A DNA stretch of 64,000 bases from Pseudogemmobacter hezensis. GTDB lineage: Bacteria; Pseudomonadota; Alphaproteobacteria; Rhodobacterales; Rhodobacteraceae. The translations under genes were made by a program, and so were the position numbers. The notes beneath the pieces were generated by a model. The model was not told the origin of the DNA. It did no database searches and saw only the letters and a program-made list of their open reading frames with translations. The DNA is taken from contig NZ_JABJXT010000006.1 in NCBI RefSeq assembly GCF_013155295.1, positions 62,001-126,000 of the forward strand, in the 5' to 3' direction. Below are positions 43,275 through 53,605 of the stretch, in pieces. Positions within the stretch are counted from its first letter, which is position 1, and every line of letters begins with the position of its first letter.

Positions 43275-45674
43275 ATGGTTCAGATTGTCTTTTTCGCTCC
43301 GCTGATCGGGGCCATTCTTTGCGGCTTCGGCTGGAAGGTGATCGGTGAGAAACCGGCGCAGATCCTGACCACGGCTGCGGTATTCCTGGCCGCCGCGCTG
43401 TCCTGGGTGATCTTCCTGGGCTTCGACGGCGTGACCGAGCACCACACGCTTTTGCGTTGGGTGGAAAGCGGCACGCTTTCGACTGAATGGGCGATCCGCG
43501 TTGACCGTATGACCGCGATCATGCTGGTTGTGGTGAACTCGGTCTCGGCTTTGGTGCATCTCTATAGCTTTGGCTATATGGCGCATGACGAGAACTGGAC
43601 CGATGATGAGCCTTACCGGGCCCGCTTCTTCGCCTATCTCTCGTTCTTCACCTTTACCATGCTGACGCTGGTGACGGCAGATAACCTCTTGCAGATGTTC
43701 TTCGGCTGGGAAGGGGTGGGGGTCGCCTCCTACCTGCTGATCGGCTTCTATTGGAAGAAACAATCGGCGGGCGCTGCCGCGATGAAGGCTTTCATCGCCA
43801 ACCGCGTTGGTGACTTCGGCTTCATCCTGGGGATCGCCGGGCTTTACCTGCTGACGGATTCGATCCAGTTCGATGAGGTCTTTGCAAAGATCCCCGAGCT
43901 GACCGAGACCACCGTCCGCTTCCTCTGGACCGACTGGAATGCCGTCAATCTGATCGCTTTCCTCTTGTTCGTCGGCGCGATGGGGAAATCGGCGCAGCTG
44001 TTCCTGCATACCTGGCTGCCGGACGCGATGGAGGGGCCGACGCCCGTTTCCGCGCTGATCCACGCGGCAACCATGGTGACCGCGGGCGTATTCCTCGTGT
44101 GCCGCATGTCGCCGGTCTATGAATATGCCCCCTATGCGACGGGCTTCATCACGGTGCTTGGCGCGACGACCGCCTTCTTCGCCGCGACCGTTGGCCTGGT
44201 GCAAAACGACATCAAGCGGGTGATCGCCTATTCGACCTGTTCGCAGCTGGGCTATATGTTCGTGGCGGCAGGCGTTGGCGCCTATCCGGTGGCGATGTTC
44301 CACCTCTTCACGCATGCCTTCTTCAAGGCGATGCTGTTCCTGGGCGCGGGCTCGGTGATCCACGCGACCCATCACGAGCAGGATATGCGCTGGTATGGTG
44401 GTCTGCGCAAAAAGATCCCCTTCACCTTCTGGATGATGATGATCGGCACGCTGGCCATCACCGGCGTCGGTATCCCGCTGACCTATTACGGCTTCGCAGG
44501 CTTCCTGTCGAAAGACGCCGTGATCGAAAGCGCTTATATCGGCTCGAACTATGCTTTCTGGATGCTGGTGATCGCGGCTGGCATGACCAGCTTCTATTCC
44601 TGGCGCCTGATGTTCCTGACCTTCTTCGGCGCCAACCGCGCCGATCAGAAGCCGCATGATGACCATGCGCATGGTCATGATCACGGCCATGCCAGCCACG
44701 GCCACGATGATCATGCGCATGAGGACCACGGGCATGATGACCACGGCCACCATCACGAGCCGCATGAAAGCCCGCTGGTTATGCTGATCCCGCTGGCGGT
44801 GCTCTCGCTGGGTGCGCTGTTCTCGGGGATGCTGTGGTATAAGGTCTTCTTCGGCGACGAAGAAAAGATGCGCGACTGGTTCGGGATGGAGCAGCTGACC
44901 GCCCATCACGTCGAAGAGGCGCATGCTGAGCCTGCCGCAGATCATGTCGTGGCCGGGGAAACCGAACATGCCGCGACGACTACAGATATGACTGAGGCTG
45001 ATGCAGCCGCAGCCCAGGCCCAGGCCGAGGCGCTGGCAAATGTTGACGCTGGTGTCACCGACCCGGGTGAGGCTGTCGAAGCGGGCGATCACGCAACCGC
45101 CCATGACGCGGCCCATGACGCAGCCCCCCACGACGCCGCCCATGGTGTGGCCCCGAAAGGCGCGCTGCTGATCCTGCCCTATGGCGCCGAAGAGCAGGCG
45201 ATTGTCGACACCCGCGTGGACGCGAAAAAGGTCGAGGCTTCGGGCCATGCCCCGAACACGATCATCGCGGCCGCGCATATGGTGCCGTCCTGGGTCAAGG
45301 TTTCGCCCTTTATCGCAATGGTGATCGGGCTGATCCTGTCCTGGCTGTTCTATATCAAAAACCCGTCCTGGCCGGGCCGGCTGGCGCGCCAGCAGCGCCC
45401 GCTGTATCTGTTCCTTCTGAACAAGTGGTATTTCGACGAGGTCTATACTTTCGTCTTCGTCAAAGGCTCGAAAGCGCTTGGCCGCCTGTTCTGGAAAAAC
45501 GACGTCAAAGTTATTGACGGCACCATCAATGGGGTGGCTTTGGGGATCGTTCCCTTCTTCACCCGCCTCGCGGCCCGCGTTCAATCGGGCTTTGTCTTCC
45601 ACTATGCCTTCGCCATGGTGCTCGGGATTGTTGCCCTGGTCACCTGGATGACGCTCTTCGGCGGCGCCAAATAA
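43275..45674 (+). CDS. nuoL: NADH-quinone oxidoreductase subunit L with large His-rich insertions
   Basis: 799 residues, against roughly 610-710 for usual NuoL. The antiporter-like core is normal: [18 protein letters not shown], the lysine/glutamate network, [28 protein letters not shown], and [16 protein letters not shown]. Two hydrophilic insertions interrupt the C-terminal part: about residues 459-495, a run of alternating His/Asp/Gly (for example [19 protein letters not shown]), and about 545-630, rich in Ala, Asp, Glu and His with repeats such as [13 protein letters not shown]. The remaining C-terminus ([20 protein letters not shown] to TWMTLFGG) is the lateral helix and last anchors. 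The frame is intact throughout. Confidence 0.96.
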   Translation: MVQIVFFAPLIGAILCGFGWKVIGEKPAQILTTAAVFLAAALSWVIFLGFDGVTEHHTLLRWVESGTLSTEWAIRVDRMTAIMLVVVNSVSALVHLYSFGYMAHDENWTDDEPYRARFFAYLSFFTFTMLTLVTADNLLQMFFGWEGVGVASYLLIGFYWKKQSAGAAAMKAFIANRVGDFGFILGIAGLYLLTDSIQFDEVFAKIPELTETTVRFLWTDWNAVNLIAFLLFVGAMGKSAQLFLHTWLPDAMEGPTPVSALIHAATMVTAGVFLVCRMSPVYEYAPYATGFITVLGATTAFFAATVGLVQNDIKRVIAYSTCSQLGYMFVAAGVGAYPVAMFHLFTHAFFKAMLFLGAGSVIHATHHEQDMRWYGGLRKKIPFTFWMMMIGTLAITGVGIPLTYYGFAGFLSKDAVIESAYIGSNYAFWMLVIAAGMTSFYSWRLMFLTFFGANRADQKPHDDHAHGHDHGHASHGHDDHAHEDHGHDDHGHHHEPHESPLVMLIPLAVLSLGALFSGMLWYKVFFGDEEKMRDWFGMEQLTAHHVEEAHAEPAADHVVAGETEHAATTTDMTEADAAAAQAQAEALANVDAGVTDPGEAVEAGDHATAHDAAHDAAPHDAAHGVAPKGALLILPYGAEEQAIVDTRVDAKKVEASGHAPNTIIAAAHMVPSWVKVSPFIAMVIGLILSWLFYIKNPSWPGRLARQQRPLYLFLLNKWYFDEVYTFVFVKGSKALGRLFWKNDVKVIDGTINGVALGIVPFFTRLAARVQSGFVFHYAFAMVLGIVALVTWMTLFGGAK

Positions 45675-45689
45675 GGAGGCGCGAGATCC

Positions 45690-47249
45690 ATGGCACATCA
45701 ACTTATCAATATCATCCTCTTCCTGCCGCTGGTTGCGGCGCTGATCATGGCGCTTTTCCTGCGCGGCGATGATGAGTGCGCCCAGGGCAATGCCAAATAT
45801 CTGGCGCTCTTCGCGACGATTGCGACCTTCCTCGCCAGCCTCTTCCTGCTGGCCGAGTTTGATCCGTCGAATACCGATTTCCAGTTCGTCACCGAGGCGG
45901 ACTGGATCCTTGGCCTGAAATGGCGGCTTGGCGTTGACGGGATCTCGATCCTTTTCGTCATGCTGACCACCTTCCTGATGCCGCTGGTGATCTGGTCGGC
46001 CTGGGATGTGTCAAAGCGCGTCAAGGAATATATGATCGCGTTTCTGGTGCTGGAAAGCCTGATGATCGGCGTGTTCTGCGCGCTGGATCTGGTGATGTTC
46101 TACCTCTTCTTCGAGGCAGGGCTGATCCCGATGTTCCTGATCATCGGCATCTGGGGGGGCGTGAACCGCATCTATGCGGCGTTCAAATTCTTCCTCTACA
46201 CCTTCCTCGGCTCGGTGCTGATGCTGGTGGCGATGATCTTCATGTATATGGATGCAGGCACCACCTGTATCGGCGCATGTGGCGATGGCCAGGTCTCGCT
46301 TCTGACCCATACCTTCAGCTTCGAGGCCTTTGATCTTCTGGGCATCCATGTCGTCGGCGGCGTGCAGACGATGCTGTTCCTTGCCTTCTTCGCCAGCTTT
46401 GCGGTGAAGATGCCGATGTGGCCGGTTCATACCTGGCTGCCCGATGCCCACGTGCAGGCACCCACCGCAGGCTCGGTGATCCTGGCGGCGGTGATGCTGA
46501 AGATGGGCGGCTATGGCTTCCTGCGCTTCTCGCTGCCGATGTTCCCGGTGGCCTCTGATATGCTGGCACCGCTGGTCTATTGGATGTCGGCGATTGCGGT
46601 GGTCTATACCTCGCTGGTGGCGCTGGTGCAGTCGGATATGAAGAAGCTGATCGCCTATTCCTCGGTCGCCCATATGGGCTATGTGACCATGGGGATTTTC
46701 GCGGTCAATCAGCAGGGTGTTGACGGCGCGATCTTCCAGATGATCAGCCACGGCTTCATCTCTGGTGCGCTCTTCCTTTGCGTGGGCGTGATCTACGACC
46801 GGATGCATACCCGTGAGATCGACGCCTATGGCGGTCTGGTGAACCGGATGCCGGCCTATGCGCTTGTCTTCCTCTTCTTCACCATGGCGAACGTCGGTCT
46901 GCCGGGCACATCGGGTTTCGTGGGCGAGTTCCTGACCATCATGGGGATCTTCCAGGTCAATACCTGGATCGCCTTCTTCGCGGCCTCGGGGGTGATCTTC
47001 TCGGCGTCCTATGCGCTGTGGCTTTACCGCCGGGTGATCTTTGGCACGCTTACCAAAGACAGCCTGAAACTGATCACCGATATGACCACGCGTGAGAAAC
47101 TGGTCTTCGCGCCGCTGGTGGTGATGACGCTGTTCCTCGGCATTTACCCAAGCGCCGTGACCGACATCATCGGGCCGTCTGTGACCCATCTGATCGAGAA
47201 CTTCCGCGCAGCTCTGCCCGTTGTGGCAGAGCAGGCCGCGATGCACTGA
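45690..47249 (+). CDS. nuoM: NADH-quinone oxidoreductase subunit M
   Basis: 519 residues with about 14 transmembrane helices. NuoM (ND4) is an antiporter-like proton channel. Key segments: [40 protein letters not shown], containing the essential Glu, [41 protein letters not shown], and [14 protein letters not shown]. The core sequence lacks insertions like those of NuoL. SD AAGGAGG lies upstream. nuoN follows after 12 bp. Confidence 0.97.
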   Translation: MAHQLINIILFLPLVAALIMALFLRGDDECAQGNAKYLALFATIATFLASLFLLAEFDPSNTDFQFVTEADWILGLKWRLGVDGISILFVMLTTFLMPLVIWSAWDVSKRVKEYMIAFLVLESLMIGVFCALDLVMFYLFFEAGLIPMFLIIGIWGGVNRIYAAFKFFLYTFLGSVLMLVAMIFMYMDAGTTCIGACGDGQVSLLTHTFSFEAFDLLGIHVVGGVQTMLFLAFFASFAVKMPMWPVHTWLPDAHVQAPTAGSVILAAVMLKMGGYGFLRFSLPMFPVASDMLAPLVYWMSAIAVVYTSLVALVQSDMKKLIAYSSVAHMGYVTMGIFAVNQQGVDGAIFQMISHGFISGALFLCVGVIYDRMHTREIDAYGGLVNRMPAYALVFLFFTMANVGLPGTSGFVGEFLTIMGIFQVNTWIAFFAASGVIFSASYALWLYRRVIFGTLTKDSLKLITDMTTREKLVFAPLVVMTLFLGIYPSAVTDIIGPSVTHLIENFRAALPVVAEQAAMH

Positions 47250-47261
47250 GGAAGCGCGACA

Positions 47262-48719
47262 ATGACCGCAGTTGATTTCAACATCGTCCTGCCCGAGGTG
47301 ATCCTCGCGCTTTATGCGATGGCGGCGCTCATGTTCGGCGTCTTTACCGGCAAGGACAAAGTGGCGGTGCCGCTGGTCTGGGCCACGGCGGGGCTGTTCG
47401 TGGCGCTTGCGCTCTGGATCGGTTTCGCGGGCGAGGGCGAGCGGACAGCCTTCCACGGCATGTTCAATGACGACCCCTTCGCCCGTTTCGCCAAAGTGGT
47501 GATCCTGGCCTCGGCGGCAGCCGTCATCGTGATGAGCCAGGACTATATGGCGCGCTACAATATGCTGCGCTTTGAGTTCCCGGTGATCATCACCCTGGCC
47601 GTGACCGGCATGATGATGATGGTCTCGGCGGGCGATCTGATGGCGCTTTATATGGGGCTGGAGCTGCAGTCGCTGGCGCTTTACGTGACCGCCGCGATGC
47701 GCCGTGACAGCGCCAAATCGTCAGAGGCGGGGCTGAAATACTTCGTGCTTGGCTCGCTTTCTTCGGGGATGCTTCTGTTCGGGGCCTCGCTGGTTTACGG
47801 CTTTACCGGCACCACGGCTTTTGACGGGATCTCGGTTGCGCTGCAGGATGATGTCAGCCTTGGCCTGCTGTTCGGTCTGGTGTTCATGCTGGCGGGTCTG
47901 GCGTTCAAGATCTCGGCCGCGCCCTTCCATATGTGGACGCCCGACGTTTATGAGGGTTCGCCCACGCCCGTCACCGCCTTCTTCGCCACCGCGCCCAAGG
48001 TTGCGGCCATGGCGCTGATCGCGCGGCTGGCCTGGGATGCCTTTGGCGCAATCCCCAGCCAATGGGGCCAGGTGCTGGCGGCAATGGCGGTGCTGTCGAT
48101 GTATCTGGGCGCGATTGCGGCGATTGGCCAGAAAGACATCAAGCGTCTGATGGCCTATTCCTCGATCGCCCATATGGGCTATGCGCTGATTGGTCTGGCG
48201 GCTGCGACCACGGGCAATGCCGATCAGGCCGTCCAGGGCGTGCAGGCAACGCTGATCTATATGGCGATCTATGTGACGATGGGCGTGGGGTCTTTCGCCT
48301 TCATCCTGTCGATGGAGCGTGATGGCCGCCCGGTGACCGATATTGCCAGCCTGAAAATGCTGTCAAAATCAGAGCCCCTGAAGGCGCTGGCGCTTCTGGC
48401 TTTGTTCTTCAGCCTTGCAGGCGTGCCGCCCTTTATCGGCTTCTACGCCAAATTCGCCGTGCTGAAAGCGGCGGTCGATGCGGGCATGGTCTGGCTGGCG
48501 GTGGCGGGCGGTATCGCCTCGGTGATCGGGGCCTTCTACTATCTGCGCGTCGTCTACTTCATCTACTTCGGCGACAGCGAAGACCCGGCGCAAAGCCGCA
48601 TGTCTCCGGTGCAATGGGTGCTGATGATGGCTGTGGCGGCGATCCTGGTGCTGGGGGCGATCAACCTCTTTGGCATCGAGGGCCCGGCCCTTGCAGCGGC
48701 GCAATCCCTTGTGCGCTGA
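47262..48719 (+). CDS. nuoN: NADH-quinone oxidoreductase subunit N
   Basis: 485 residues with about 14 transmembrane helices. NuoN (ND2) is the antiporter-like subunit nearest the peripheral arm. Visible: [81 protein letters not shown] and [15 protein letters not shown]. It ends the nuo operon proper, but birA begins inside or directly after its end, so the transcript probably continues. Confidence 0.97.
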   Translation: MTAVDFNIVLPEVILALYAMAALMFGVFTGKDKVAVPLVWATAGLFVALALWIGFAGEGERTAFHGMFNDDPFARFAKVVILASAAAVIVMSQDYMARYNMLRFEFPVIITLAVTGMMMMVSAGDLMALYMGLELQSLALYVTAAMRRDSAKSSEAGLKYFVLGSLSSGMLLFGASLVYGFTGTTAFDGISVALQDDVSLGLLFGLVFMLAGLAFKISAAPFHMWTPDVYEGSPTPVTAFFATAPKVAAMALIARLAWDAFGAIPSQWGQVLAAMAVLSMYLGAIAAIGQKDIKRLMAYSSIAHMGYALIGLAAATTGNADQAVQGVQATLIYMAIYVTMGVGSFAFILSMERDGRPVTDIASLKMLSKSEPLKALALLALFFSLAGVPPFIGFYAKFAVLKAAVDAGMVWLAVAGGIASVIGAFYYLRVVYFIYFGDSEDPAQSRMSPVQWVLMMAVAAILVLGAINLFGIEGPALAAAQSLVR

Positions 48720-49437
48720 TAACACGGAACGGTTGGAGCTGGCTTCGGTCGACTCCACCAATCTTGAGGCCTTCCGGCGGGCTCCCGATCTTCGGGGGCC
48801 CCTGTGGATTCTTGCGGGCGAGCAGACGGCAGGCAAGGGCAGGCGGGCGCGTCCCTGGTCCAGCCCGCCCGGCAATTTCTATGGCAGCCTCGCGCAGCGC
48901 CTGGATGAGCCGCCCGCAAGCCTTGGGTTGCGCAGCTTCATCGCGGCGCTGGCGCTTTACGATGCCTTTGTCGCGGTCGTCGGTGACGGCACCGGATTTG
49001 CGCTGAAATGGCCCAATGATGTGCTCTTGAATGGCGGCAAGCTGACCGGGATCCTGCTTGAGGCCTCTGGCCCGGTGCTGGTGATCGGCATGGGGATCAA
49101 CCTGATCCACGCCCCCCCCGCCAGCGCCGTCGAGCCTGGTGCCGTGCCGCCCGTCTCTTTGCTGGGGGAAACCGGGGTGCGCGTTACGCCCGGCCAATTC
49201 CTTGATGCGCTGGCCCCCGCCATGGCCCATTGGGAGGCGGTCTTCCGCCATGAGGGCTTTGCCCCGATCCGCAGCGCCTGGCTGTCGCGGGCCGCGCGGA
49301 TCGGCGAGAAGATCATCGCCCGCACCGGATCTGAAACCCGTGAGGGAATTTTCGAGACCATCGACCAGGACGGAAACCTGGTTCTGCGCATGGCCTCTGG
49401 CACCGTTGCCATTCCGGCGGCGGAAGTCTTTTTCTGA
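48709..49437 (+). CDS. birA: Biotin--[acetyl-CoA-carboxylase] ligase
   Basis: 242 residues if TTG 48709 is used; TTG 48670 and TTG 48733 are alternatives, and no ATG exists near the expected start. It attaches biotin to the carboxylase carrier protein. Family motifs: [13 protein letters not shown], the biotinyl-AMP loop [33 protein letters not shown] and VIGMGINL. It lacks the N-terminal DNA-binding domain of E. coli BirA, so it is a group I ligase without repressor function. It overlaps or abuts nuoN and is followed by coaX after 18 bp. Confidence 0.92.
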   Translation: MCADNTERLELASVDSTNLEAFRRAPDLRGPLWILAGEQTAGKGRRARPWSSPPGNFYGSLAQRLDEPPASLGLRSFIAALALYDAFVAVVGDGTGFALKWPNDVLLNGGKLTGILLEASGPVLVIGMGINLIHAPPASAVEPGAVPPVSLLGETGVRVTPGQFLDALAPAMAHWEAVFRHEGFAPIRSAWLSRAARIGEKIIARTGSETREGIFETIDQDGNLVLRMASGTVAIPAAEVFF

Positions 49438-49455
49438 AACCGACGGGGCAGAGCC

Positions 49456-50229
49456 ATGCTTCTCGCCATTGATTGCGGCAACACGAATACCGTCTTTGCG
49501 ATCTGGGACGGCACGCGCTTTCTTGCCACCTGGCGCATCGGCACCGATCACAAGCGGACGGCGGATGAATACTACGTCTGGCTGTCCTCGCTGATGATGC
49601 TGAACGGGATCGAGCCGAAGATCGAAGAGGTCATCATCTCATCGACCGTGCCGCGGGTGGTCTTTAACCTGCGGGTGCTGTCGAACCGCTATTTCGACTG
49701 CCGCCCGCTGGTGGTCGGTAAGCCCGAATGCCTGCTGCCGCATCAGCCGCGCGTCGATCAGGGCACCACGGTCGGCCCCGATCGTCTGGTCAATACCGCA
49801 GGGGCCTTTGACCGTCATGGCGGCAATCTGGTCGTGGTCGATTTCGGCACCGCGACCACTTTCGATGTGGTCGATACCGATGGCGCCTATATCGGCGGCG
49901 TGATCGCGCCGGGGGTGAACCTGTCGCTTGAGGCGCTGCATATGGCCGCCGCCGCGCTGCCTCATGTTGATGTGACGCGGCCGCAGCAGGCGATTGGCAC
50001 GAATACGGTGGCCTGTATGCAGTCTGGCGTGTATTGGGGATATATTGGCCTTGTCGAAGGCATTGTGCGTGCGATCCGCCAGGAGAGAGATCTCCCGATG
50101 AAGGTGATCGGCACCGGCGGTCTTGCGCCGCTCTTCGCCCAGGACACGGAAATTTTCGACTCGATTGAGGACGATCTGACCATGCATGGCCTCGTCCTGA
50201 TCCATGACTACAACAAGGAAAACGCATGA
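49456..50229 (+). CDS. coaX: Type III pantothenate kinase
   Basis: 257 residues. CoaX phosphorylates pantothenate in the first step of CoA synthesis and, unlike CoaA, is not CoA-inhibited. ASKHA-fold motifs: MLLAIDCGNTNTVFAIWDG (phosphate 1), DHKRTADEYYVWL, GPDRLVNTAGAFDRHGGNLVVVDFGTATTFDVVD (Asp base and phosphate 2), GGVIAPGVNLSLEALHMAAAALP, and VIGTGGLAPLFA. The start ATG 49456 is clear. The rnj start overlaps the stop. nuoN-birA-coaX-rnj is a conserved alphaproteobacterial order. Confidence 0.97.
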   Translation: MLLAIDCGNTNTVFAIWDGTRFLATWRIGTDHKRTADEYYVWLSSLMMLNGIEPKIEEVIISSTVPRVVFNLRVLSNRYFDCRPLVVGKPECLLPHQPRVDQGTTVGPDRLVNTAGAFDRHGGNLVVVDFGTATTFDVVDTDGAYIGGVIAPGVNLSLEALHMAAAALPHVDVTRPQQAIGTNTVACMQSGVYWGYIGLVEGIVRAIRQERDLPMKVIGTGGLAPLFAQDTEIFDSIEDDLTMHGLVLIHDYNKENA

Positions 50230-51902
50230 AAAGCGAACGGCTGATCTACCTTCCCCTCGGTGGTGCCGGTGAAATCGGGATGAACGCCTATGTCTACGGC
50301 TATGGCGCCCCCGGGAAGGAGAGGCTGATCCTCGTCGATATGGGGGTGACCTTCCCCGATATGGATGGTGCGCCCGGCGTCGAGGTGATCATGCCCGACA
50401 TCACCTGGCTGGAGGAACGCGCCTCGCGGCTTGAGGCGATCTTCATCACCCATGCCCATGAGGATCACATCGGCGCGCTTGGCCATCTGTGGCCAAAGCT
50501 GAAGGCAAAGGTCTATGCGCGGAAATTCACCGCCGCGATCGGCAAGCTGAAACTGGATGAGCTGGGCCATCCGACGGATGCGATTGTGACGGTGGGGGCG
50601 CGGCCTGACGTGGTCGAGGCGGGGCCGTTTAAGGTGCAATTCGTGCCGCTTTCGCATTCGATCCCGGAATCGGCGGCGCTGATCATCGACAGCCCGGCGG
50701 GCCGTGTGGTGCATTCGGGCGATTTCAAGCTGGACCGCTCGCCCGTGGTGGGTGAGCCCTGGGATGATGCGCTGTGGCAATCGGTGGCTGATGAGGCCCC
50801 GGTCAAGGCGCTGATGTGCGACAGCACCAATGTCTTCTCGACCCATCCGGGCCGCTCTGAGGCGACTTTGGCGGAACCCCTGGCCGAGCTGATCAAGGCC
50901 TCGGACGGGATGTTCGTGGCCACTACTTTTGGCTCGAATGTGGCGCGGCTGAAGACGCTGGCCGATGCGGCGGTGGCGGCGGATCGCACGATCTGTGTGA
51001 TGGGGCGCTCGATGAAGCGGATGCTTTCGGTTGCCCAGGCGACCGGGGTGCTGACATCCTTCCCGCGTGTGGTTTCGACCGAGGACGCGCTGGAGATCCC
51101 GCGCGCCAATCTGATGCTGCTGGTCACCGGCAGTCAGGGCGAGCGGCGGGCGGCAGCGGCGGCGCTGTCGCGCGGCAAATATCTGGGCCATGAGCTGAAG
51201 CGGGGCGATACTTTCCTCTTTTCCTCACGCACGATCCCGGGGAACGAAAAGGGCGTCTATAAGATCTGGAACGAGTTTTCCGAGAAGGGCGTCCGGGTCG
51301 TTGATGATGCGGGCGGGCTTTACCATGTTTCCGGCCATGCGAACCGCCCGGATCTGGAGCATGTCCACCGTCTGTTGCTGCCCGATATGCTGATCCCGAT
51401 GCATGGCGAGCATCGCCATCTGACCGAACATGCGCGGATCGGCTCGGAGGGGGGGATTGCCACCCAGGTGGCTGTGAACGGCATGATGGTCGATCTGACC
51501 GGCGAGCATCCGAAGGTCGTCGAATATATCGAGACGGGGCGGCTTTATCTGGATGGCACCGTGTTGATCGGGGCGCTGGATGGGGTGATCCGCAACCGGA
51601 TCCGCATGGCGCTGAACGGGCATGTGCTGGCGACGGTGATCCTGGATGAGGCGGGTGAGCCTTTGGGCGAGCCCTGGGTCGAACTGATGGGCCTGACGCC
51701 GCGCGGCAAGGGCGGGCGCGATCTGGCCGAGACGATGGAGGCCGAGCTTGACGAATGGATGGGCCGCGCCGGACGTAAGGTTTTGAAAAACGACGAGAAG
51801 GTCGAGGATGACATGCGCCGCATCATCCGCCAGGTCGCGGTGGAAGAGATCGGCAAGAAGCCAGAGGTGACGGTGGTCGTCTCGCGGCTGTTGCCGGAAT
51901 AA
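50226..51902 (+). CDS. rnj: Ribonuclease J
   Basis: 558 residues, the normal size. RNase J is a 5'-to-3' exonuclease and endonuclease of the metallo-beta-lactamase/beta-CASP group, used in rRNA maturation and mRNA decay. The zinc motif HAHEDHIGAL near residue 76, the downstream HSGDFKLDRSP and CDSTN segments, the beta-CASP domain with TTFGSNVARL and GSQGERRAAAAALSRGKY, and the HVSGHANRPDLEHVHRLLLPDMLIPMHGEHRHL region are all visible. A short C-terminal domain follows. Its start overlaps coaX (ATGA). Confidence 0.97.
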   Translation: MKSERLIYLPLGGAGEIGMNAYVYGYGAPGKERLILVDMGVTFPDMDGAPGVEVIMPDITWLEERASRLEAIFITHAHEDHIGALGHLWPKLKAKVYARKFTAAIGKLKLDELGHPTDAIVTVGARPDVVEAGPFKVQFVPLSHSIPESAALIIDSPAGRVVHSGDFKLDRSPVVGEPWDDALWQSVADEAPVKALMCDSTNVFSTHPGRSEATLAEPLAELIKASDGMFVATTFGSNVARLKTLADAAVAADRTICVMGRSMKRMLSVAQATGVLTSFPRVVSTEDALEIPRANLMLLVTGSQGERRAAAAALSRGKYLGHELKRGDTFLFSSRTIPGNEKGVYKIWNEFSEKGVRVVDDAGGLYHVSGHANRPDLEHVHRLLLPDMLIPMHGEHRHLTEHARIGSEGGIATQVAVNGMMVDLTGEHPKVVEYIETGRLYLDGTVLIGALDGVIRNRIRMALNGHVLATVILDEAGEPLGEPWVELMGLTPRGKGGRDLAETMEAELDEWMGRAGRKVLKNDEKVEDDMRRIIRQVAVEEIGKKPEVTVVVSRLLPE

Positions 51903-51911
51903 GCGCGGCCC

Positions 51912-51959
51912 GTCTTTCCAGGTGGTCGTCTTTCCAGGTATTCGTCTTTTCAGGTATTC
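51912..51959. repeat. 16-bp tandem repeat, three copies
   Basis: CGTCTTTCCAGGTGGT, CGTCTTTCCAGGTATT and CGTCTTTTCAGGTATT follow one another directly after the rnj stop and immediately before the terminator hairpin. Confidence 0.85.
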
Positions 51960-51960
51960 T

Positions 51961-52005
51961 CTGTGCAAAAGCCCCCGAGCCGATGGCCCGGGGGCTTTTG
52001 CACAG
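51961..52005. terminator. Bidirectional terminator between rnj and the LLM oxidoreductase gene
   Basis: A perfect 17-bp inverted repeat (CTGTGCAAAAGCCCCCG at 51961-51977 and its complement at 51989-52005) with an 11-nt loop. The stem includes AAAAGCCCCC/GGGGGCTTTT, giving U-runs in both directions between convergent genes. Confidence 0.85.
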
Positions 52006-52074
52006 AGCGGGGGGCACTGTCTTTCGCTTTGCTCAGACAGTGCGGGCCCGCCTGGACGTACTGTTGGAGAGGTG

Positions 52075-53079
52075 TCAGGCGGGGGTGAGGCCCCAGGCTT
52101 CTGCGGTCAGTGCAAGCGAACGGCGGCGGGCCTCGGGATCCCAGATGTCGGAGACGATGATGAATTCATCGGCGCCGGTGCGGGTTTGCAGCGCCTGCAG
52201 CCCGGCCTTGACCTCTGACGGGGTGCCGACCACGGTGCAGCCCAGCATGCGCTGAACCTGGGCCTGCTCGCGCGGGGTCCAATAGGTGTTGATGTCGTCG
52301 ATTGGCGGCTGCGACAGGCCGCGATGACCGCGGAAAATGCCGGTAAAGCTCATTTGGGCGGTGGTGAAGAGGCGATGCGCCTCGGCCCGGGTCTCGGCGC
52401 AGATCACATTGACGCCGACCATCGCATGGGGCGCTTTCAGCTGCGACGAGGGCTGGAAGCGCGAGCGGTAGATATGCAGCGCATCATCCAGGTAATCGGG
52501 TGCGAAATGCGAGGCAAAGCCATAGGGCAGGCCCAGTTGCGCCGCCAGCATCGCGCCGAAATCCGAGGAGCCCAGGATCCAGAACGCCATTTCCGCCCCG
52601 GCGGCTGGCCAGGCGCGGACATAGCCTGGCTCGTCTGCGGGGGCGAACCAGTTCATCAGCTCGATCACCTCCTGGGGGAAGCGGCCTGCCGCGGCGGGGG
52701 GCGTGCGGATCGCCTGCAGCGTTGCCTGATCGGTGCCAGGCGCACGGCCCAGGCCCAGATCGACCCGGCCGGGATAGAGGGCGGCGAGGGTGCCGAATTG
52801 CTCGGCGATGATATAGGGGGCGTGGTTGGGCAGCATGATCCCGCCGGAACCAATACGGATGCGCTTGGTATGCTGCCCGGCATGGGCAAGCACGACCGAG
52901 GTCGCCGCCGAGGCGATGCTTTCCATATTGTGATGCTCGGCCACCCAATAGCGGTTGAAGCCAAGACGGTCGGCATGGGTGGCGATGCCCTGGGCCTCGT
53001 GCAGCGCGTCGGCCGCGTCAAAGCCTTCGCGCACGCGGACGAGGTCAAGAAGAGAGAGCGGGATCGGATTTGTCTGCAT
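52075..53079 (-). CDS. LLM-class flavin-dependent oxidoreductase
   Basis: 334 residues from ATG 53079 (PIPLSLLDLVRVREG start); ATG 53097 is an alternative. Luciferase-like monooxygenases use reduced FMN or F420; in this group FMN is likely. Family features: ADRLGFNRYWVAEHHNMESIASAATSVVLAHAG, IRIGSGGIMLPNHAPYIIAEQFGTLAALYPGRVDLGLGRAPGTD, AFWILGSSDFGAMLAAQLGLPYGFASHF, and GTPSEVKAGLQAL. The substrate is unknown. The gene overlaps the upstream PqiA-like gene by about 35 bp. Confidence 0.92.
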   Translation of the reverse strand: MQTNPIPLSLLDLVRVREGFDAADALHEAQGIATHADRLGFNRYWVAEHHNMESIASAATSVVLAHAGQHTKRIRIGSGGIMLPNHAPYIIAEQFGTLAALYPGRVDLGLGRAPGTDQATLQAIRTPPAAAGRFPQEVIELMNWFAPADEPGYVRAWPAAGAEMAFWILGSSDFGAMLAAQLGLPYGFASHFAPDYLDDALHIYRSRFQPSSQLKAPHAMVGVNVICAETRAEAHRLFTTAQMSFTGIFRGHRGLSQPPIDDINTYWTPREQAQVQRMLGCTVVGTPSEVKAGLQALQTRTGADEFIIVSDIWDPEARRRSLALTAEAWGLTPA

Positions 53080-53533
53080 GGGCGGCGCTTTCCACATGAT
53101 TTCCGTGAGCGAAATCGCGGGCGGCAGCCCAGGCGATCAGCACAGAGGTAAGCACGCAGGCGGTGAAAAGCCAGAGGCCCCAGGCGGTTTCTATGGTGAC
53201 CCAGCCGGCCCCTTTGGCGATCACGATATAGATGGCGATCAGGAAGACATCGGCCATGGCGAGTTTGCCAAGGATCTGCAGCGCCGGCAGGGTGGCGCGC
53301 GACAGCAGGCCAAACTGCACCAGCGCAAGGCCAATGGTTTTGGCATAGGGCGCGAAGATCGCCAGGAAGGTGACCAGCAGCGCAAGCCCCGCATCCGCGC
53401 CCCATAGGGACTGCAGCCCGGAGATCACCGAGATCTCATCCATGCCGAAGATCGGCAGCAGCGCCGCCCGCATCAAAGGCGCAAACCAGGCGACGGGGAA
53501 AAGGATCAGAAGGGTAAGATTGAGCCAGCGCAT
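53045..53533 (-). CDS. Paraquat-inducible protein A-like membrane protein
   Basis: 162 residues with four transmembrane helices (LNLTLLILFPVAWFAPLM, LALLVTFLAIFAPYAKTIGLAL, ADVFLIAIYIVIAKG, TAWGLWLFTACVLTSVLIAWAA). The ALQILGKLAMADVFLIA stretch matches the PqiA domain. It corresponds to a single PqiA half without the CxxC zinc-binding region. PqiA proteins accompany MCE-type lipid transporters (PqiB); here mlaE/mlaF lie a little upstream on the same strand. The 3' end overlaps the LLM gene. Physiological role uncertain. Confidence 0.8.
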   Translation of the reverse strand: MRWLNLTLLILFPVAWFAPLMRAALLPIFGMDEISVISGLQSLWGADAGLALLVTFLAIFAPYAKTIGLALVQFGLLSRATLPALQILGKLAMADVFLIAIYIVIAKGAGWVTIETAWGLWLFTACVLTSVLIAWAAARDFAHGNHVESAAHADKSDPALSS

Positions 53534-53605
53534 GCCGGGCAGATTGCACCGCTTTGCGCCCGGGTCAAGCTGTCCTATGCGCCCCTGAACTGCAGGGCAG
53601 GGGCT

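Noticed and set aside
43149-45701. Minus-strand open frame of about 850 codons opposite nuoL
   Set aside because: Antisense of a clear NuoL. The composition follows the complementary codons; no family features.
29196-48719. In-frame UGA selenocysteine codons in the accessory genes, given the nearby selC
   Set aside because: All accessory frames end at stops followed immediately by the next gene. The CMD-like protein has no remnant CxxU site.
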